In this document: positions 25,201-33,784 of the stretch, piece by piece
Position numbering within the stretch: the first letter of the stretch is position 1
Layout: every line of letters starts with the position of its first letter
Source of the DNA: Hymenobacter sp. IS2118
GTDB lineage: Bacteria; Bacteroidota; Bacteroidia; Cytophagales; Hymenobacteraceae
Reading direction: 5' to 3'
Assembly: GCF_000715495.1 (NCBI RefSeq)
Contig: NZ_JNLX01000184.1
Location: 28,614 to 92,613, forward strand
Length of the DNA stretch: 64,000 bases
The notes under the pieces: generated by a model
Databases searched by the model: none
Told to the model about the DNA's origin: nothing
The model's input: only the letters and a program-made list of their open reading frames with translations
Translations under genes and position numbers: made by a program

Positions 25201-25471
25201 GCTGTTTCATTGGGAGTCGCAAAACAGCACGGCGGAAGACACGCCCAAGGGCCTCAGCTACATTCGGCACCAGGCGCAAGGGAAGCAGCTGTTGCTGTTT
25301 GTGCGCGAGCAGAATCAGGATGCGGCGGGGTTGACGATGCCGTATGTGTTCCTGGGGCCCGTGCGGTACGTCAGCCATAAGGGTAACCGGCCCATGGCCA
25401 TTACCTGGGAGTTGGCGACGCCGCTGCCGGGGTTCCTGTGGCACGAGGCGGGCAAGATGGCCGTGGGGTAG
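22289..25471 (+). CDS. PLD-like/DEAD-box helicase with DUF3427 C-terminus (full copy)
   Basis: A 1060-residue protein. Residues 150-260 are phospholipase-D-like with HLHAKAY near 224 and IGSSNMSRSAL. The helicase follows: VAATGTGKT near 349 (Walker A), VIDEVHH near 446, LGLTATPER near 472, FCATREHA, VDIFNEGVDIPEVDT and LQQLGRGLR. The C-terminal 400 residues carry DUF3427-type sequence. Only one HxK motif is present, so the PLD part would need a dimer to be active. The reading starts at TTG (22,289); an in-frame TAA lies 15 bases before it. Proteins of this build occur in defence islands; its exact role is unknown. Confidence 0.85.
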   Translation: METGHYETLVTQQLRGQLATLETAVYAIAEKELGADDAAVFITRHLTQLLGSVLGQLAKNEEVGEQLALANGIIAYLQERSDVLAAGSHLAPEGQLLRAVLPRLPLPLAAQHDLGKHLDGIEPALRFSQSDLFSGGNSELSLEAELKKEIATADRIDFIVSFVKWSGLRLLLPSLQAFAQQGKPLRLLTTTYMGATDQKAVDALAALPGAELRISYNTAHERLHAKAYLFSRNSGFDTAYIGSSNMSRSALTSGLEWNVKVTAQDNAAILNKFRGTFETYWNSSEFEEYSSLPEQRLKLARALRQENSGTAEADSLPNFRIRPFPYQQEILDRLAVERSLRGHFRNLVVAATGTGKTVVSAFDYARFAKQFTTLPRLLFVAHREEILRQARATFRHILGEANFGELWVGTEQPIQFDYLFVSVQTFASRLDFFQQTIPRDYYQYLVIDEVHHLAAASYRPILAWFQPTILLGLTATPERADGESILPDFDNTIAAEIRLPEAIARGLLVPFQYFCITDPVDYRNVRWTNGRYAAEDLTNVYTGNDVRVSAIVGALQRYLLAPHQARALGFCATREHARLMAAKFQAAGLKASYLASGDTTPEQRRAAVAQLRRGELNYLFVVDIFNEGVDIPEVDTLLFLRPTESLTVFLQQLGRGLRLHESKECLTVLDFVGQARQEYSYEQKFRALLGRTGGSVLSEAEAGFPRLPVGCSIQMEREAMKFILDNIRAATGENVRVLERRIRGFALESALPLTLATFLAHTHFALVDIYRSRGDRGWTALKVRAGVLAPPELAATEKQLVGSVWRLAQANGPAFLAFVRRVFEAAEDLAELLKLPLGPEMGLMLHYLLYQKPGPKLELDSLQDSLATLRTMPTLTAEVLEVLDVCEAQISIPPMAVALPYPCALQLHSRYSRDEILCAFGVWTFERNQSVREGVCYIAPLNTELLFVTLQKTSRNYSPTTLYHDYAISDTLFHWESQNSTAEDTPKGLSYIRHQAQGKQLLLFVREQNQDAAGLTMPYVFLGPVRYVSHKGNRPMAITWELATPLPGFLWHEAGKMAVG

Positions 25472-25937
25472 GCTGCGCAGCCAGTGGTTCCCTACGTGGT
25501 AAAACGCCTAGGGCAGACACGAAAAAGCTCCATTGAAATGGTGTTATATGTTCGGATGAGCTTTCGGTTAGGGAAGCGCTGAACAGCTTTACCACAAATG
25601 GAACCAGCTTGCCCCGTGGGCTTTCCGGTTCCCGCAGTGCTTGCCGCCCCACCGCTGGCCGTCAGGCCATTGAAGAAAACGGCGAAGCTAGCCGCATGCT
25701 TCCACAAATACGAGTTAGTTGCCAAAAGGGCCAGTGACCTCTGTTTGCATCACTTTTTCATTCCAGTTGGTTTTTTCCTGGCAGGGGCGCATAAAAGGGT
25801 AATGCTTTTGAAGCAGCATTTCCTTACTATGCAAGTGGGGCGAGGCTTACCCGTTGTGTCAGGCCCGAAGGCTTGTGCAGGACTTGTCAAAGCTGTTTTG
25901 CCGAGTGGGCGGGGAGCTGAAAGCCTGGAAAACGCAC
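25472..25937. other. gap with no recognised gene
   Basis: Between the helicase stop and the terminator at 25,938 I see no reading frame with protein-like pattern and no repeat. The similarity between the two helicase copies stops at their stop codons, so this stretch does not match 2067 onward. Confidence 0.5.
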
Positions 25938-25968
25938 AAAAAAAGCCCGGCCGAGGCCGGGCTTTTTT
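25938..25968. terminator. bidirectional terminator
   Basis: GCCCGGC and GCCGGGC around CGAG (25,945-25,962), with an A-run before and a T-run after. It serves the leftward peptidase gene ending at 25,991 and any rightward transcript from the helicase. Confidence 0.9.
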
Positions 25969-25990
25969 AACAGAAATACTTCTTCTAGGC

Positions 25991-28786
25991 TTAGCGCTGA
26001 ATGCTAACCTTCGTGCTCATGGTGCCTTCGCTGCTCGTAACCCGAACCACGTAGATACCGGAAGCCAGTTGGCTGGTGTTGAGGGCTACGCCGTTTTGGC
26101 GCATCTGCGCAGCTGGTACGGAAATGGTCCGCATGACAACCTTGCCCAGCAAATCGAGCACGGTTACCTGCATGGGAACCACGCTGTTTAGCTGGGTGCG
26201 CACCGTGAGCAGGTCCTGAGCAGGGTTCGGGTAAGCTTCCAGAGCGCCACGGGTAACGATGCCGTTCTTGTTCGACAATACAATCGGACGAGTGCCGGGG
26301 GGCAGGTCAAATCCTTGTACCACACCCCCAACGGTTGGCACGCCATTCACACGGGGGCCCTGTACGGCGTTGAAGCCCATACCCCGGCGCGCGAATACGT
26401 TCCAAATCAGGTCGGCATTGGCGGCACGGTTGGTTACGGAGTCGGCACGTAGGATGGCGTCACGACCGTCGAGGAAACCAGGGTTGCAGACTTGCAGCTT
26501 GCAGCCGTCAAGCACCAGTTTCAGCATCTTGTTGTTGCCGCCGGCAGCTACCATAAAGTCTTCGTTGTAGCCATATTTGCTGATGAACTGCCAGTTCAAA
26601 TCCCAGAGTACGGTGGCCCAAACTTCGCCCACATCGTGAGTTGCCTGAGACTGACCGGCTCCGGTACCGAGTTGGCCGTAGGTGTAGTTGTTCTTGGCGA
26701 AATCTGTGGTGTAAGGCTTGCCACGGAAGCCGGGGCCTACGCCAAATGGTTCGCCGCTGTCGTAGGCAGCGATGTAGCGGTTTGTGCGGCCATCGTCGCC
26801 GGGGCGCGTGGTCATCCACAACGCGAAGAAGTCGCTCCAGCCTTCGCCCATGGTTTGGTTGCCGGTGGTGTTGTCGAGGCAGCTGGAGTTGGCTGGGCCG
26901 CCGGTGAGGCGGTTGGAAATACCGTGACCGAATTCGTGCGAAACCACGCCGTTGTCGAAAGCTCCGTCGAAATCCGGCCCCACCGTTGCGCTCCCCGACG
27001 CCACCCCGCCAGCTAACAGAGCAGCCCGCAGGCGTTCCCCATCAACCCCGCTGATGCCGATTGCGGGAATGGTAACGGTAGCATCCGTGCCACCTGGGCT
27101 TATCGGTGCCGTAGATGCCGGATTTGAGTCGTAAATAATTGCCCCAATGGCGCCGTTGAGCTGCGCATTTTTAACTTTATCGACAAAGGCGTTGCTGGCA
27201 GGAGCAGCACAGCCGCCGCGCTTAATCAAGGCTATTTTACCTTGCATGGCAGCCGCGTTCACGTAGGGCGTGGCGCAGGAGCTAACGCCGCCATCGGGCG
27301 AAACGCCATCGTTTACCAGCACAATATCACCGATGAAACCACTGGTAAGCGTCCGGACGGCCGGGCCGAAGGCAGCCGTGCCGAACTTGATAACACCGGC
27401 AACACTGGCCGGAGCCGTAATGGTGAGGTTGTTGAGTGCCCGGTTATCGAACAGGTACATCTGCATCCGGCCGGAGCTGCCGTCCGGCGGCGTCGAGAAG
27501 TTAGCGTTGTTGCGTCCGCTACCGTCCTGGGTTTCGGCTCGCACAAAGTCGTTGCCTGCGCCCTTATTGGTGATGTTCTTGTACTGGAAGTTGCCCGAAA
27601 CCTCGTCAAACCCCTTGCTCATCATCACATCGTGGAGCATGTTGTTCCAGTAGAACAGGTTGGTGGTGCCGGCCGCCAGGTTGCCGGGGTCGCGGGGACC
27701 CTTCGTCTGGTCGAAAGGATAATCAAAGTCGCGGGCCGCGCCGCCATCCGGGGAGGTAATAGTAGAGTTCAGGTCGCCATTGCCCGACGTGGGGGTGCCA
27801 TTGTCGTCGTAAGCGGCCACGTTGTTGCCGCGGGTGAGCTGCTTGCCGCTCGAAAGCAGCGAGTAGGTATCGGCGAAAAAGCCGGTTGGGGCTTTGGGGT
27901 CGCCCACTTGCCAGCCGTAAGGCGAATACAGTGGGTTCGTCGAGCTGAAGGGGACAATCACGCGGGGCGAAACGTCAGGGCTCTCAAACGGCACGGGAAT
28001 CACCGTCATGCTATTGGGGGCACCCAGTGTGCCTTTCGCACCTGCCGTCTTGCGCGGAGCCGCCGCCTGGGCCGTGGCCAGCGGCTGCCGCCGGGCCTGG
28101 CTTTGCATAACGTGCTCCTGGAAAGTCGCGCGCTCACTCACCATGTAGTCGTTGCGGTCGACCAAGCGGCCAGTTTGCGCGTCCACGCGGGCATTCCAGC
28201 TGTGCTGCTGGTCGAGCTGCGCGATGGACACGTTCCAGACCAGCACCAGCTTGTCCTCCACGCGTACGTACATCAGGCGCACAGGAATGTTATCCTCCGA
28301 AATGCCGCCTCGGTTGAACACAATACCATCGGCGGCCCGGCCTTCCACCACGCGCTGTAGCGATACGGGGCTGGGGAGCTTCAGGGCCCTGGCTGCTGCG
28401 CCCACGGCCTGCTCGGCGCTGAGAGTTGGCGTTGCCGAGGGGGCCACGGCTGCCGCGTTGGCCAGGAAATCCTGGGTAACGAGTACCACTTTACCGCTTT
28501 GGTCGGTGTGCACGGCGCCGGTGGCGTTGAACACCGTCAAGCCGTTCACCCGCTGCTGCAGGTAGGTGTGCGTGAGGCCCGTGCTGCTGTCGAAGTACGA
28601 GCTGCTGACCACGGGATTGGCTACGTCGGCCGCGCTCAGGCGGCTTTGCGCCTTGGCTTTGGCCGAAAACGAGGCCAGCGCCTGCGCCGCAGGCGTGGCT
28701 TGCTGAGCGGAGGCCAGGACTGGCAGGGCCAGCGCGAGAGCCAGGGCCAGCTTGCCGTAGCTGGAAGGAGTAGGATTAAATGTCAT
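25991..28786 (-). CDS. secreted M36-family metallopeptidase with PA domain and T9SS sorting signal
   Basis: A 931-residue exported protein. A signal peptide (KLALALALALPVLASAQQ) is followed by a fungalysin/thermolysin propeptide region (about 40-230, with SSTGLTHTYLQQRVNGL), the M36 catalytic region with VVSHEFGHGISNRL (zinc HExxH), an inserted PA domain (GKIALIKRGGCAAP), and a C-terminal sorting domain starting NPAQDLLTVRTQL and ending VSIQR. M36 enzymes are zinc endopeptidases. Export would be by Sec, then T9SS to the surface. The start MTFNPTPSS is chosen because the signal peptide follows. Confidence 0.9.
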   Translation of the reverse strand: MTFNPTPSSYGKLALALALALPVLASAQQATPAAQALASFSAKAKAQSRLSAADVANPVVSSSYFDSSTGLTHTYLQQRVNGLTVFNATGAVHTDQSGKVVLVTQDFLANAAAVAPSATPTLSAEQAVGAAARALKLPSPVSLQRVVEGRAADGIVFNRGGISEDNIPVRLMYVRVEDKLVLVWNVSIAQLDQQHSWNARVDAQTGRLVDRNDYMVSERATFQEHVMQSQARRQPLATAQAAAPRKTAGAKGTLGAPNSMTVIPVPFESPDVSPRVIVPFSSTNPLYSPYGWQVGDPKAPTGFFADTYSLLSSGKQLTRGNNVAAYDDNGTPTSGNGDLNSTITSPDGGAARDFDYPFDQTKGPRDPGNLAAGTTNLFYWNNMLHDVMMSKGFDEVSGNFQYKNITNKGAGNDFVRAETQDGSGRNNANFSTPPDGSSGRMQMYLFDNRALNNLTITAPASVAGVIKFGTAAFGPAVRTLTSGFIGDIVLVNDGVSPDGGVSSCATPYVNAAAMQGKIALIKRGGCAAPASNAFVDKVKNAQLNGAIGAIIYDSNPASTAPISPGGTDATVTIPAIGISGVDGERLRAALLAGGVASGSATVGPDFDGAFDNGVVSHEFGHGISNRLTGGPANSSCLDNTTGNQTMGEGWSDFFALWMTTRPGDDGRTNRYIAAYDSGEPFGVGPGFRGKPYTTDFAKNNYTYGQLGTGAGQSQATHDVGEVWATVLWDLNWQFISKYGYNEDFMVAAGGNNKMLKLVLDGCKLQVCNPGFLDGRDAILRADSVTNRAANADLIWNVFARRGMGFNAVQGPRVNGVPTVGGVVQGFDLPPGTRPIVLSNKNGIVTRGALEAYPNPAQDLLTVRTQLNSVVPMQVTVLDLLGKVVMRTISVPAAQMRQNGVALNTSQLASGIYVVRVTSSEGTMSTKVSIQR

Positions 28787-28994
28787 ATAGGAAAAGAGAA
28801 GAAAAAAATGTAAGAATGAGCCTGGCGGCAGTTTCACGAACAAGCGTATTACGTCGGCGGAACTGACTGGATAAGAAGGTTTCCCCGCTTGAAAAAGTTT
28901 GGTGCCGGGCAAAAACCGGGCTTTCCATTGGTGAGTGCCTGCGGCACCAAACTTTTATCGCCTGGCGCTGGGATGACTCCCCGCGCCGCGCTGC

Positions 28995-31754
28995 TTATTT
29001 CACGATGCTGATGCGGCTGGTGGTGTACTCGGCGCCGGTGCGCACGTTGAGGTAGTAGATGCCGGGAGCCAGGCTGCTAAGGTCGAGCTTGTTGGTGTAG
29101 TTGTCGCGGGCCGAGCCCGTGTACACGCTCTGACCGAGCACGTTGGTTACCTGCACGCTAAGGTTGCCCTTGGCTTTGGCCCCGTGAATTTCGAGGTCGA
29201 ACAAGCCCGTGGTGGACGGGTTGGGGAACACGCTGATGGCGCGCAGCAAGGCCTCCGAATTGGCAGTAACGGCCGTGGCCGTGATGGCGATGTCGTCGAT
29301 GTAGAGGTTGCCCTGGTTGGCCAGGCTCTTGATGTGGAAGCCCACAAACTGGGTGCCGGCCCCGGCGGGCAGCAGCGCTACTACCGGCGTAGAAGTACCG
29401 TTGGCCAGTGCGTACGACGTGTTGGTAATGGCGGCGTTGGTGTAGAGCACGTTCGTTTGAGCAGCTACCGTGGCGGCTGTGCCCGACGTCACTTCCAGGC
29501 TTTCGGTAAAGTCCGAAGGGCTGTTGGTAATGCCTTCGCCGCGGTAGCGGAACGCTACCTGGTAGCGCGAGGAAGCCGACAGTTCCAGTGCGGGCGTAAA
29601 GAACCAGTCGTCGGCGGCTACGTTGTTGAGCGTGAGGCCGGCGTAGCGAATATTACGAGTGCCCGAATTGGCGTTCGTGCTCGATACTGCCCAGGTGGCG
29701 GCGTCGCCATTGCTGTTCAGCACCGTGATGCCGCAGGGCAGGGCCTGGCCGGGAGGCAAGGCGTCGAAGTTTTCGCGGTAGGGGAACGTGGCCACAGTCG
29801 TAACCGCGTTGCAGCTGGTGCTGAAATTAACCGGAGCGGTGAGGAAGCTGGTGCCGCCGGCCGTGCAGTTGCTTCGCACGTACACCTGGTAGGTGGTGCC
29901 GCCCTGCAGGCCGGTGATGGTGAAAGGGCTGGTGGTAGCCGTGAGGGTGGTGCCGCTCGTAGCGGGCTGGAAGCCCACCGGACCGTAGATAATCTGGTAG
30001 CTGCCCGTATTATCAGCGTCAGCGAAAGAAACTGTGGCCGTGGTAGCCGTAGTAGCAGTTACTGCCAGCGCCGTGGGCGTAGCGCATGCGGGGGCCGGTG
30101 CTAAACCTACTTCAATGGCAAAACGCAGGGGAAGTGTAGTGGTAGCCAAGTCGAGCCACGGCGCCGTGCCGTTGCCGGAGTAATAGAATGTAGCGGCCCG
30201 CAAGGGGACTTCTTCCTGAACAGCAAGAGCTAGACCAGCTGCCTCCAACTCCTCTACTCCAATGTAAAAAGTGCCGGAACGTTGTAATCCGGGAAGGGCT
30301 ACGCTGACGTTACCTCCAGCAGCTGGGCGGTTCTGACGCGGCGATGTATAAATGAGGTTACCAGGAGTAGCGCCTGTGCCAGTAGCATCATACACCAGTA
30401 CCCGAAACGCGGTAGTGGGGTTTGTGGGGTCGGCATCAAATTCAATCGAAACGTCCTTCAACACAACTGTATTGGGCACCGTGTACTTCACAGATAGTAC
30501 GCCACCTACGACGCCAGCACTTAAACCCCCGGTTTCAAGGGCCTTGCTGGGGTCGATGTAACTAAGTCGGTCGGCGGTAACGAGTTGTCCTACCGTTACG
30601 GAGTTGTTAGCGTTGTTATCATCGTTAGCTACGCTCACCGTCACTACGTTGGTACCAGGCAGCAGTGTGGCAGGCAGTGCCGGGAAGGCAATGGTGCCTC
30701 GAACTCCCACGGGTAGGTTTGCGGTGAAAGTTTGCGTAAGGGTATTGGCACCGGTGATGGACAGCGTAAAAACTACGCCGCTCTGAGCCGCTACGCCTAC
30801 ATTCGCTATAAGTGCCCGTATTTGCTGGGGTAAAGCGCTTGGGGTTGCAATTTTACCCAGCGTGTAAACGGCTTGCACCGTGATGTCGTTAGCAATTGGT
30901 GGAGTTTGCAGGAAACGGAACGTGCGTCCAGCATCCGGTGGTGCTATTGAACGAATATTGAGGGTGTTAAGCGAAGGAGGGGTTCTAGTAAAAATTGCAG
31001 CGAAGTCAGCAAAGGTTGCCGTGCTCCACGCCGCGCCCGACTGCTTAATGAGTTGCACTAGCTGTCCATCATCGAAGGCGGTGCCTTTCAGACCTACCTG
31101 GGTCAATCGCAGAGCTGAAGTAGCTCCGGCAACAGCCGCATCATAAACAAATTCAATTTTGTTAGTGCCCTCATAAAGGCGCACCTGAAAACTAATGTTG
31201 TCATACTGAGTTGGACTAACTGCGGCTTTATCTTGGACGTTTTTCCACTGAATAGTACATTTTCGGGTACCAACAGCGCCCGTTGTAGTCACCCGGTACT
31301 CGGTAGCTCCTATTGAACCTGCCTTGAGGTCAATATTGAAAGGGGCAATAATATTCGGGTCATTAGGGCTCTGGAAGGGGTCCACGATGCTAGCCGCTCT
31401 ATTTTCATCTATAAACATGGCTGCCGCTGAGGGTGCGGTTGAGCCAAGCTTGATGAAGCCATTGGTATTCAATACAAACTGCGTAAAATTGGTGCCGTTG
31501 TACGAAAAGGTAAACCCAATTGGTAGTGCTGCCGAATTGGCGTCGTCTGTATTGGCAATTGCTATAGCGGCCCCTGTCGTGCCTAGGTCTTCGTAGGTAC
31601 CCGCGGCTGTAGCGTCGAGGTTGGTAGCGCCGTCGGTCCTATAGTTGAGAGCCTGGGCTTGGGCGGCGGCGGCCGTGCCAGCCGTCAGCAAAGTGGCCAA
31701 ACCGAGCTTTTGTAGGCCACGAACCCAGTTTCTTCGGGTGTAAGAGTTTGTCAT
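28995..31754 (-). CDS. large secreted protein with fibronectin-III and adhesin-like domains, T9SS signal
   Basis: A 919-residue exported protein. The signal peptide is near residues 15-35 (LGLATLLTAGTAAAAQAQ). A beta-rich N-terminal region, a CARDB-like stretch (VFTLSITGANTLTQTF), a fibronectin-III domain (CATPTALAVTATTATTATVS), and a cleaved-adhesin-like domain (FPYRENFDALPPG) come next, then the T9SS sorting domain (VFPNPSTTGLFDLEI to TSRISIVK). Similar proteins are surface or matrix components. No catalytic motif is seen. Confidence 0.8.
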   Translation of the reverse strand: MTNSYTRRNWVRGLQKLGLATLLTAGTAAAAQAQALNYRTDGATNLDATAAGTYEDLGTTGAAIAIANTDDANSAALPIGFTFSYNGTNFTQFVLNTNGFIKLGSTAPSAAAMFIDENRAASIVDPFQSPNDPNIIAPFNIDLKAGSIGATEYRVTTTGAVGTRKCTIQWKNVQDKAAVSPTQYDNISFQVRLYEGTNKIEFVYDAAVAGATSALRLTQVGLKGTAFDDGQLVQLIKQSGAAWSTATFADFAAIFTRTPPSLNTLNIRSIAPPDAGRTFRFLQTPPIANDITVQAVYTLGKIATPSALPQQIRALIANVGVAAQSGVVFTLSITGANTLTQTFTANLPVGVRGTIAFPALPATLLPGTNVVTVSVANDDNNANNSVTVGQLVTADRLSYIDPSKALETGGLSAGVVGGVLSVKYTVPNTVVLKDVSIEFDADPTNPTTAFRVLVYDATGTGATPGNLIYTSPRQNRPAAGGNVSVALPGLQRSGTFYIGVEELEAAGLALAVQEEVPLRAATFYYSGNGTAPWLDLATTTLPLRFAIEVGLAPAPACATPTALAVTATTATTATVSFADADNTGSYQIIYGPVGFQPATSGTTLTATTSPFTITGLQGGTTYQVYVRSNCTAGGTSFLTAPVNFSTSCNAVTTVATFPYRENFDALPPGQALPCGITVLNSNGDAATWAVSSTNANSGTRNIRYAGLTLNNVAADDWFFTPALELSASSRYQVAFRYRGEGITNSPSDFTESLEVTSGTAATVAAQTNVLYTNAAITNTSYALANGTSTPVVALLPAGAGTQFVGFHIKSLANQGNLYIDDIAITATAVTANSEALLRAISVFPNPSTTGLFDLEIHGAKAKGNLSVQVTNVLGQSVYTGSARDNYTNKLDLSSLAPGIYYLNVRTGAEYTTSRISIVK

Positions 31755-32220
31755 AAGGTACAGAAAAGGGAAAAGAAAAAACAGCACAACCCAGACGGTT
31801 CATCGGGTTTGTCCTGCTGAAATAGAAAAATCAGAGTTGCAATATCACACTTATCCGCTTAACCGGAAGCCAGTCGAAACCAGTGGTTAGCCGCCTTCCA
31901 CCGCCGGACATGCTGTGCGTTTTAATCTCGGCCTGCGCCAAACAGTTGAACCGGATTGTTTTGGGCGAATAATGATAAATTTTTACTAAAAAAGTATCAT
32001 TTACCCTCTTTTTTGCGAAAATGACAAGTAATTGAAAATTAAAATCGTGTTTTTATCAGATGCCATAATTTTGTTATTCGTTAGGGGTGACAGTAAGTGG
32101 GCATGGACTTGTGATGGAACAACGGCTCTATACCCAGTGATGAATCTGAAATGCTTGCATTGCATCAAATAATTATTAATCAACTTATTGAATAACAAAT
32201 ACGAACAATAAAGGCATGAA
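31755..32220. other. A+T-rich gap upstream of the adhesin-like gene
   Basis: About 465 bases, richer in A+T than the surroundings, between a leftward gene start and a terminator. It probably holds the promoter of the leftward gene, but I could not find a clean TTTG-N19-TAnnTTTG match. No gene is seen. Confidence 0.45.
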
Positions 32221-32256
32221 AAATGCCCCAACTGCACAGGAGCGGTTGGGGCATTT
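32221..32256. terminator. terminator after the S1/P1 nuclease gene
   Basis: AAATGCCCCAAC (32,221-32,232) and GTTGGGGCATTT (32,245-32,256) form a perfect 12-bp stem with a 12-base loop, just past the end of the leftward nuclease gene. Confidence 0.85.
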
Positions 32257-32289
32257 CGGCATTGAGCTTTGCTGCCAGTGATGCTTTGG

Positions 32290-33087
32290 CTACTTATCAA
32301 AGGCCTCGTTCAGCACGCCCGCCAGCCGGATGCCGGCTTTCAGAATCTGCTGCTCCACGGCGGGCCCGAAAGTGGGGTAAAAGCCGTAGTCGAACTTGGG
32401 GCTGGCGGCCGCTGCGGTGTAAAGCGGCGTACACAGCTGGTACGACTCGAATAGCCAGGTGGTCATGTCGTCTTTTTGCCACTGCTTGATTTGGGCGGAG
32501 GAGGCCCGGTCGTAGGCCGCCGCCATTTCGGAGTAGGTGAAGCCGGGGTATTCCACCAGGTCGCCGTCCAGGATGCTGTGCAGGTTGGTGTCGTGCCCGC
32601 GCCAGCTCACCGGAATACCGTTGCCGCCCCGGTCTTCGGCCTGGCCCACGTGCATGGGCTGGTGAACGTCGCCCACCAGATGCACCACAAATTTCAGGGC
32701 GAACAGCTTTTCAGCGTCCGTTTTCTTAGGGTCTTTCAGGTCCTGGCGCACTTGCAGCAGGGCGTTGTAGGCGTTGGTAGGAATCGCGGCGGCCGGTGCG
32801 GCGGTAAGCTGGGCCGCAAAAGCCGGAAAGTTCAGGCCCGCAGCCACGTTGAGGTAGTGCCACGGCCCCGTTTGCCGGTACTGCGGGTCCGAGCGAATCT
32901 CATCGGGCCAGGTGCTGACCAGTGGTAGGGTTTCGGTACCCAGCAGCCGGGCAATGTTTCGTTTGGCCGAAGACGTGAGGTGGTTTTCGGCAATCCGGGC
33001 AATGGCGCGGTGCCCAACGACGCCCCAGGCCAGCAGGCTAAACGGAGCGCACAGCAAAGCCAACAGAATAATACTTTTTCTAAACAT
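32290..33087 (-). CDS. S1/P1 family zinc nuclease, secreted
   Basis: A 265-residue exported protein. The signal peptide ends LLAWGVVGH, so Trp would be the mature first residue, the N-terminal zinc ligand of the family. Further ligands are visible: GHRAIARIA, STWPDEIR, PWHYLN, VHLVGDVHQPMHVG, DRGGN and NLHSILDGDLV. S1/P1 enzymes cut single-stranded DNA and RNA and remove 3' phosphates. The start MFRKSIILL is chosen since the signal peptide follows directly. Confidence 0.9.
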   Translation of the reverse strand: MFRKSIILLALLCAPFSLLAWGVVGHRAIARIAENHLTSSAKRNIARLLGTETLPLVSTWPDEIRSDPQYRQTGPWHYLNVAAGLNFPAFAAQLTAAPAAAIPTNAYNALLQVRQDLKDPKKTDAEKLFALKFVVHLVGDVHQPMHVGQAEDRGGNGIPVSWRGHDTNLHSILDGDLVEYPGFTYSEMAAAYDRASSAQIKQWQKDDMTTWLFESYQLCTPLYTAAAASPKFDYGFYPTFGPAVEQQILKAGIRLAGVLNEAFDK

Positions 33088-33313
33088 GGGAAACGGAAGC
33101 AGTGGTGGGGAAAGGGACCGCACAGGAGTGGCGCCAGTCAGGCGCCCGGCAGCCGGACCACAAAGCTAGCGCTGTGGCGCCTCCGCCGGGCATGGTTCGG
33201 CTTAGAAGGGGCTGTCCACGACCCAAATTTCGCAATCAATCCCTTGCGCAGTAAGTAGTTTGCCGGCGTACATTTGGCTGCTTAACCGCCCTGCTACTCG
33301 GAGCGGTCCACAA

Positions 33314-33736
33314 ATGGCTATGCAACTGAATGTTATTGTTGACTTGCCCGATTTATTCATCGGGTACGATGTCGAAAAGGATTGGCTGTACGTGGACTGG
33401 AAAGGCGTTCACCACCAGGAATCGTCGCAGGCAGCCTGCGAACTGATGCTCAGCAGCCTGCGGGCCTGGCCCTGCCACAAAATTCTGAACGACAATTCCA
33501 GCATCACCCACACCACCATGCGGCTCACGGCCTGGAGCGCGCGGTGGCTGGACGAGATGCGGCTCACGGGCCTGCAGTACCTGGCGTGGGTGCTGCCGCC
33601 CGGCCTGTTGGCCCGTCAGTCGGTCGAAACCACCGTACTGGCCATTGATGCCCCACGCGTGGGCACTTTCGACGATGTAGCCTCGGCCTACGTGTGGCTG
33701 CAGCAACAGCATCCCCTCGTTAGCAGTTACCAGTAA
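33314..33736 (+). CDS. STAS/SpoIIAA-like hypothetical protein
   Basis: A 140-residue cytosolic protein. The pattern YDVEKDWLYVDWKGVHHQES, LRAWPCHKILNDNSS, RWLDEMRLTGLQYLAWVLPP and FDDVASAYVWLQQQ matches small SpoIIAA/STAS-like proteins that I recall as common in Hymenobacter genomes. The role is unknown, perhaps signalling. TACATTTG at 33,269-33,276 is an exact -7 match 38 bases upstream of the chosen ATG. Confidence 0.6.
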   Translation: MAMQLNVIVDLPDLFIGYDVEKDWLYVDWKGVHHQESSQAACELMLSSLRAWPCHKILNDNSSITHTTMRLTAWSARWLDEMRLTGLQYLAWVLPPGLLARQSVETTVLAIDAPRVGTFDDVASAYVWLQQQHPLVSSYQ

Positions 33737-33784
33737 GCACCGGGAAGCTCGCACGCCGTGCAAGCGCGGGCGCTTGCTGGTTCT

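Noticed and set aside
25598..26191. 197-residue plus-strand frame across the terminator region
   Set aside because: It runs through a strong bidirectional terminator and antisense to the M36 peptidase end, with no recognisable domain.
27242..28360. 372-residue plus-strand frame
   Set aside because: Antisense to the M36 peptidase gene, whose domains are unmistakable; the frame is His/Val/Gly-rich noise.
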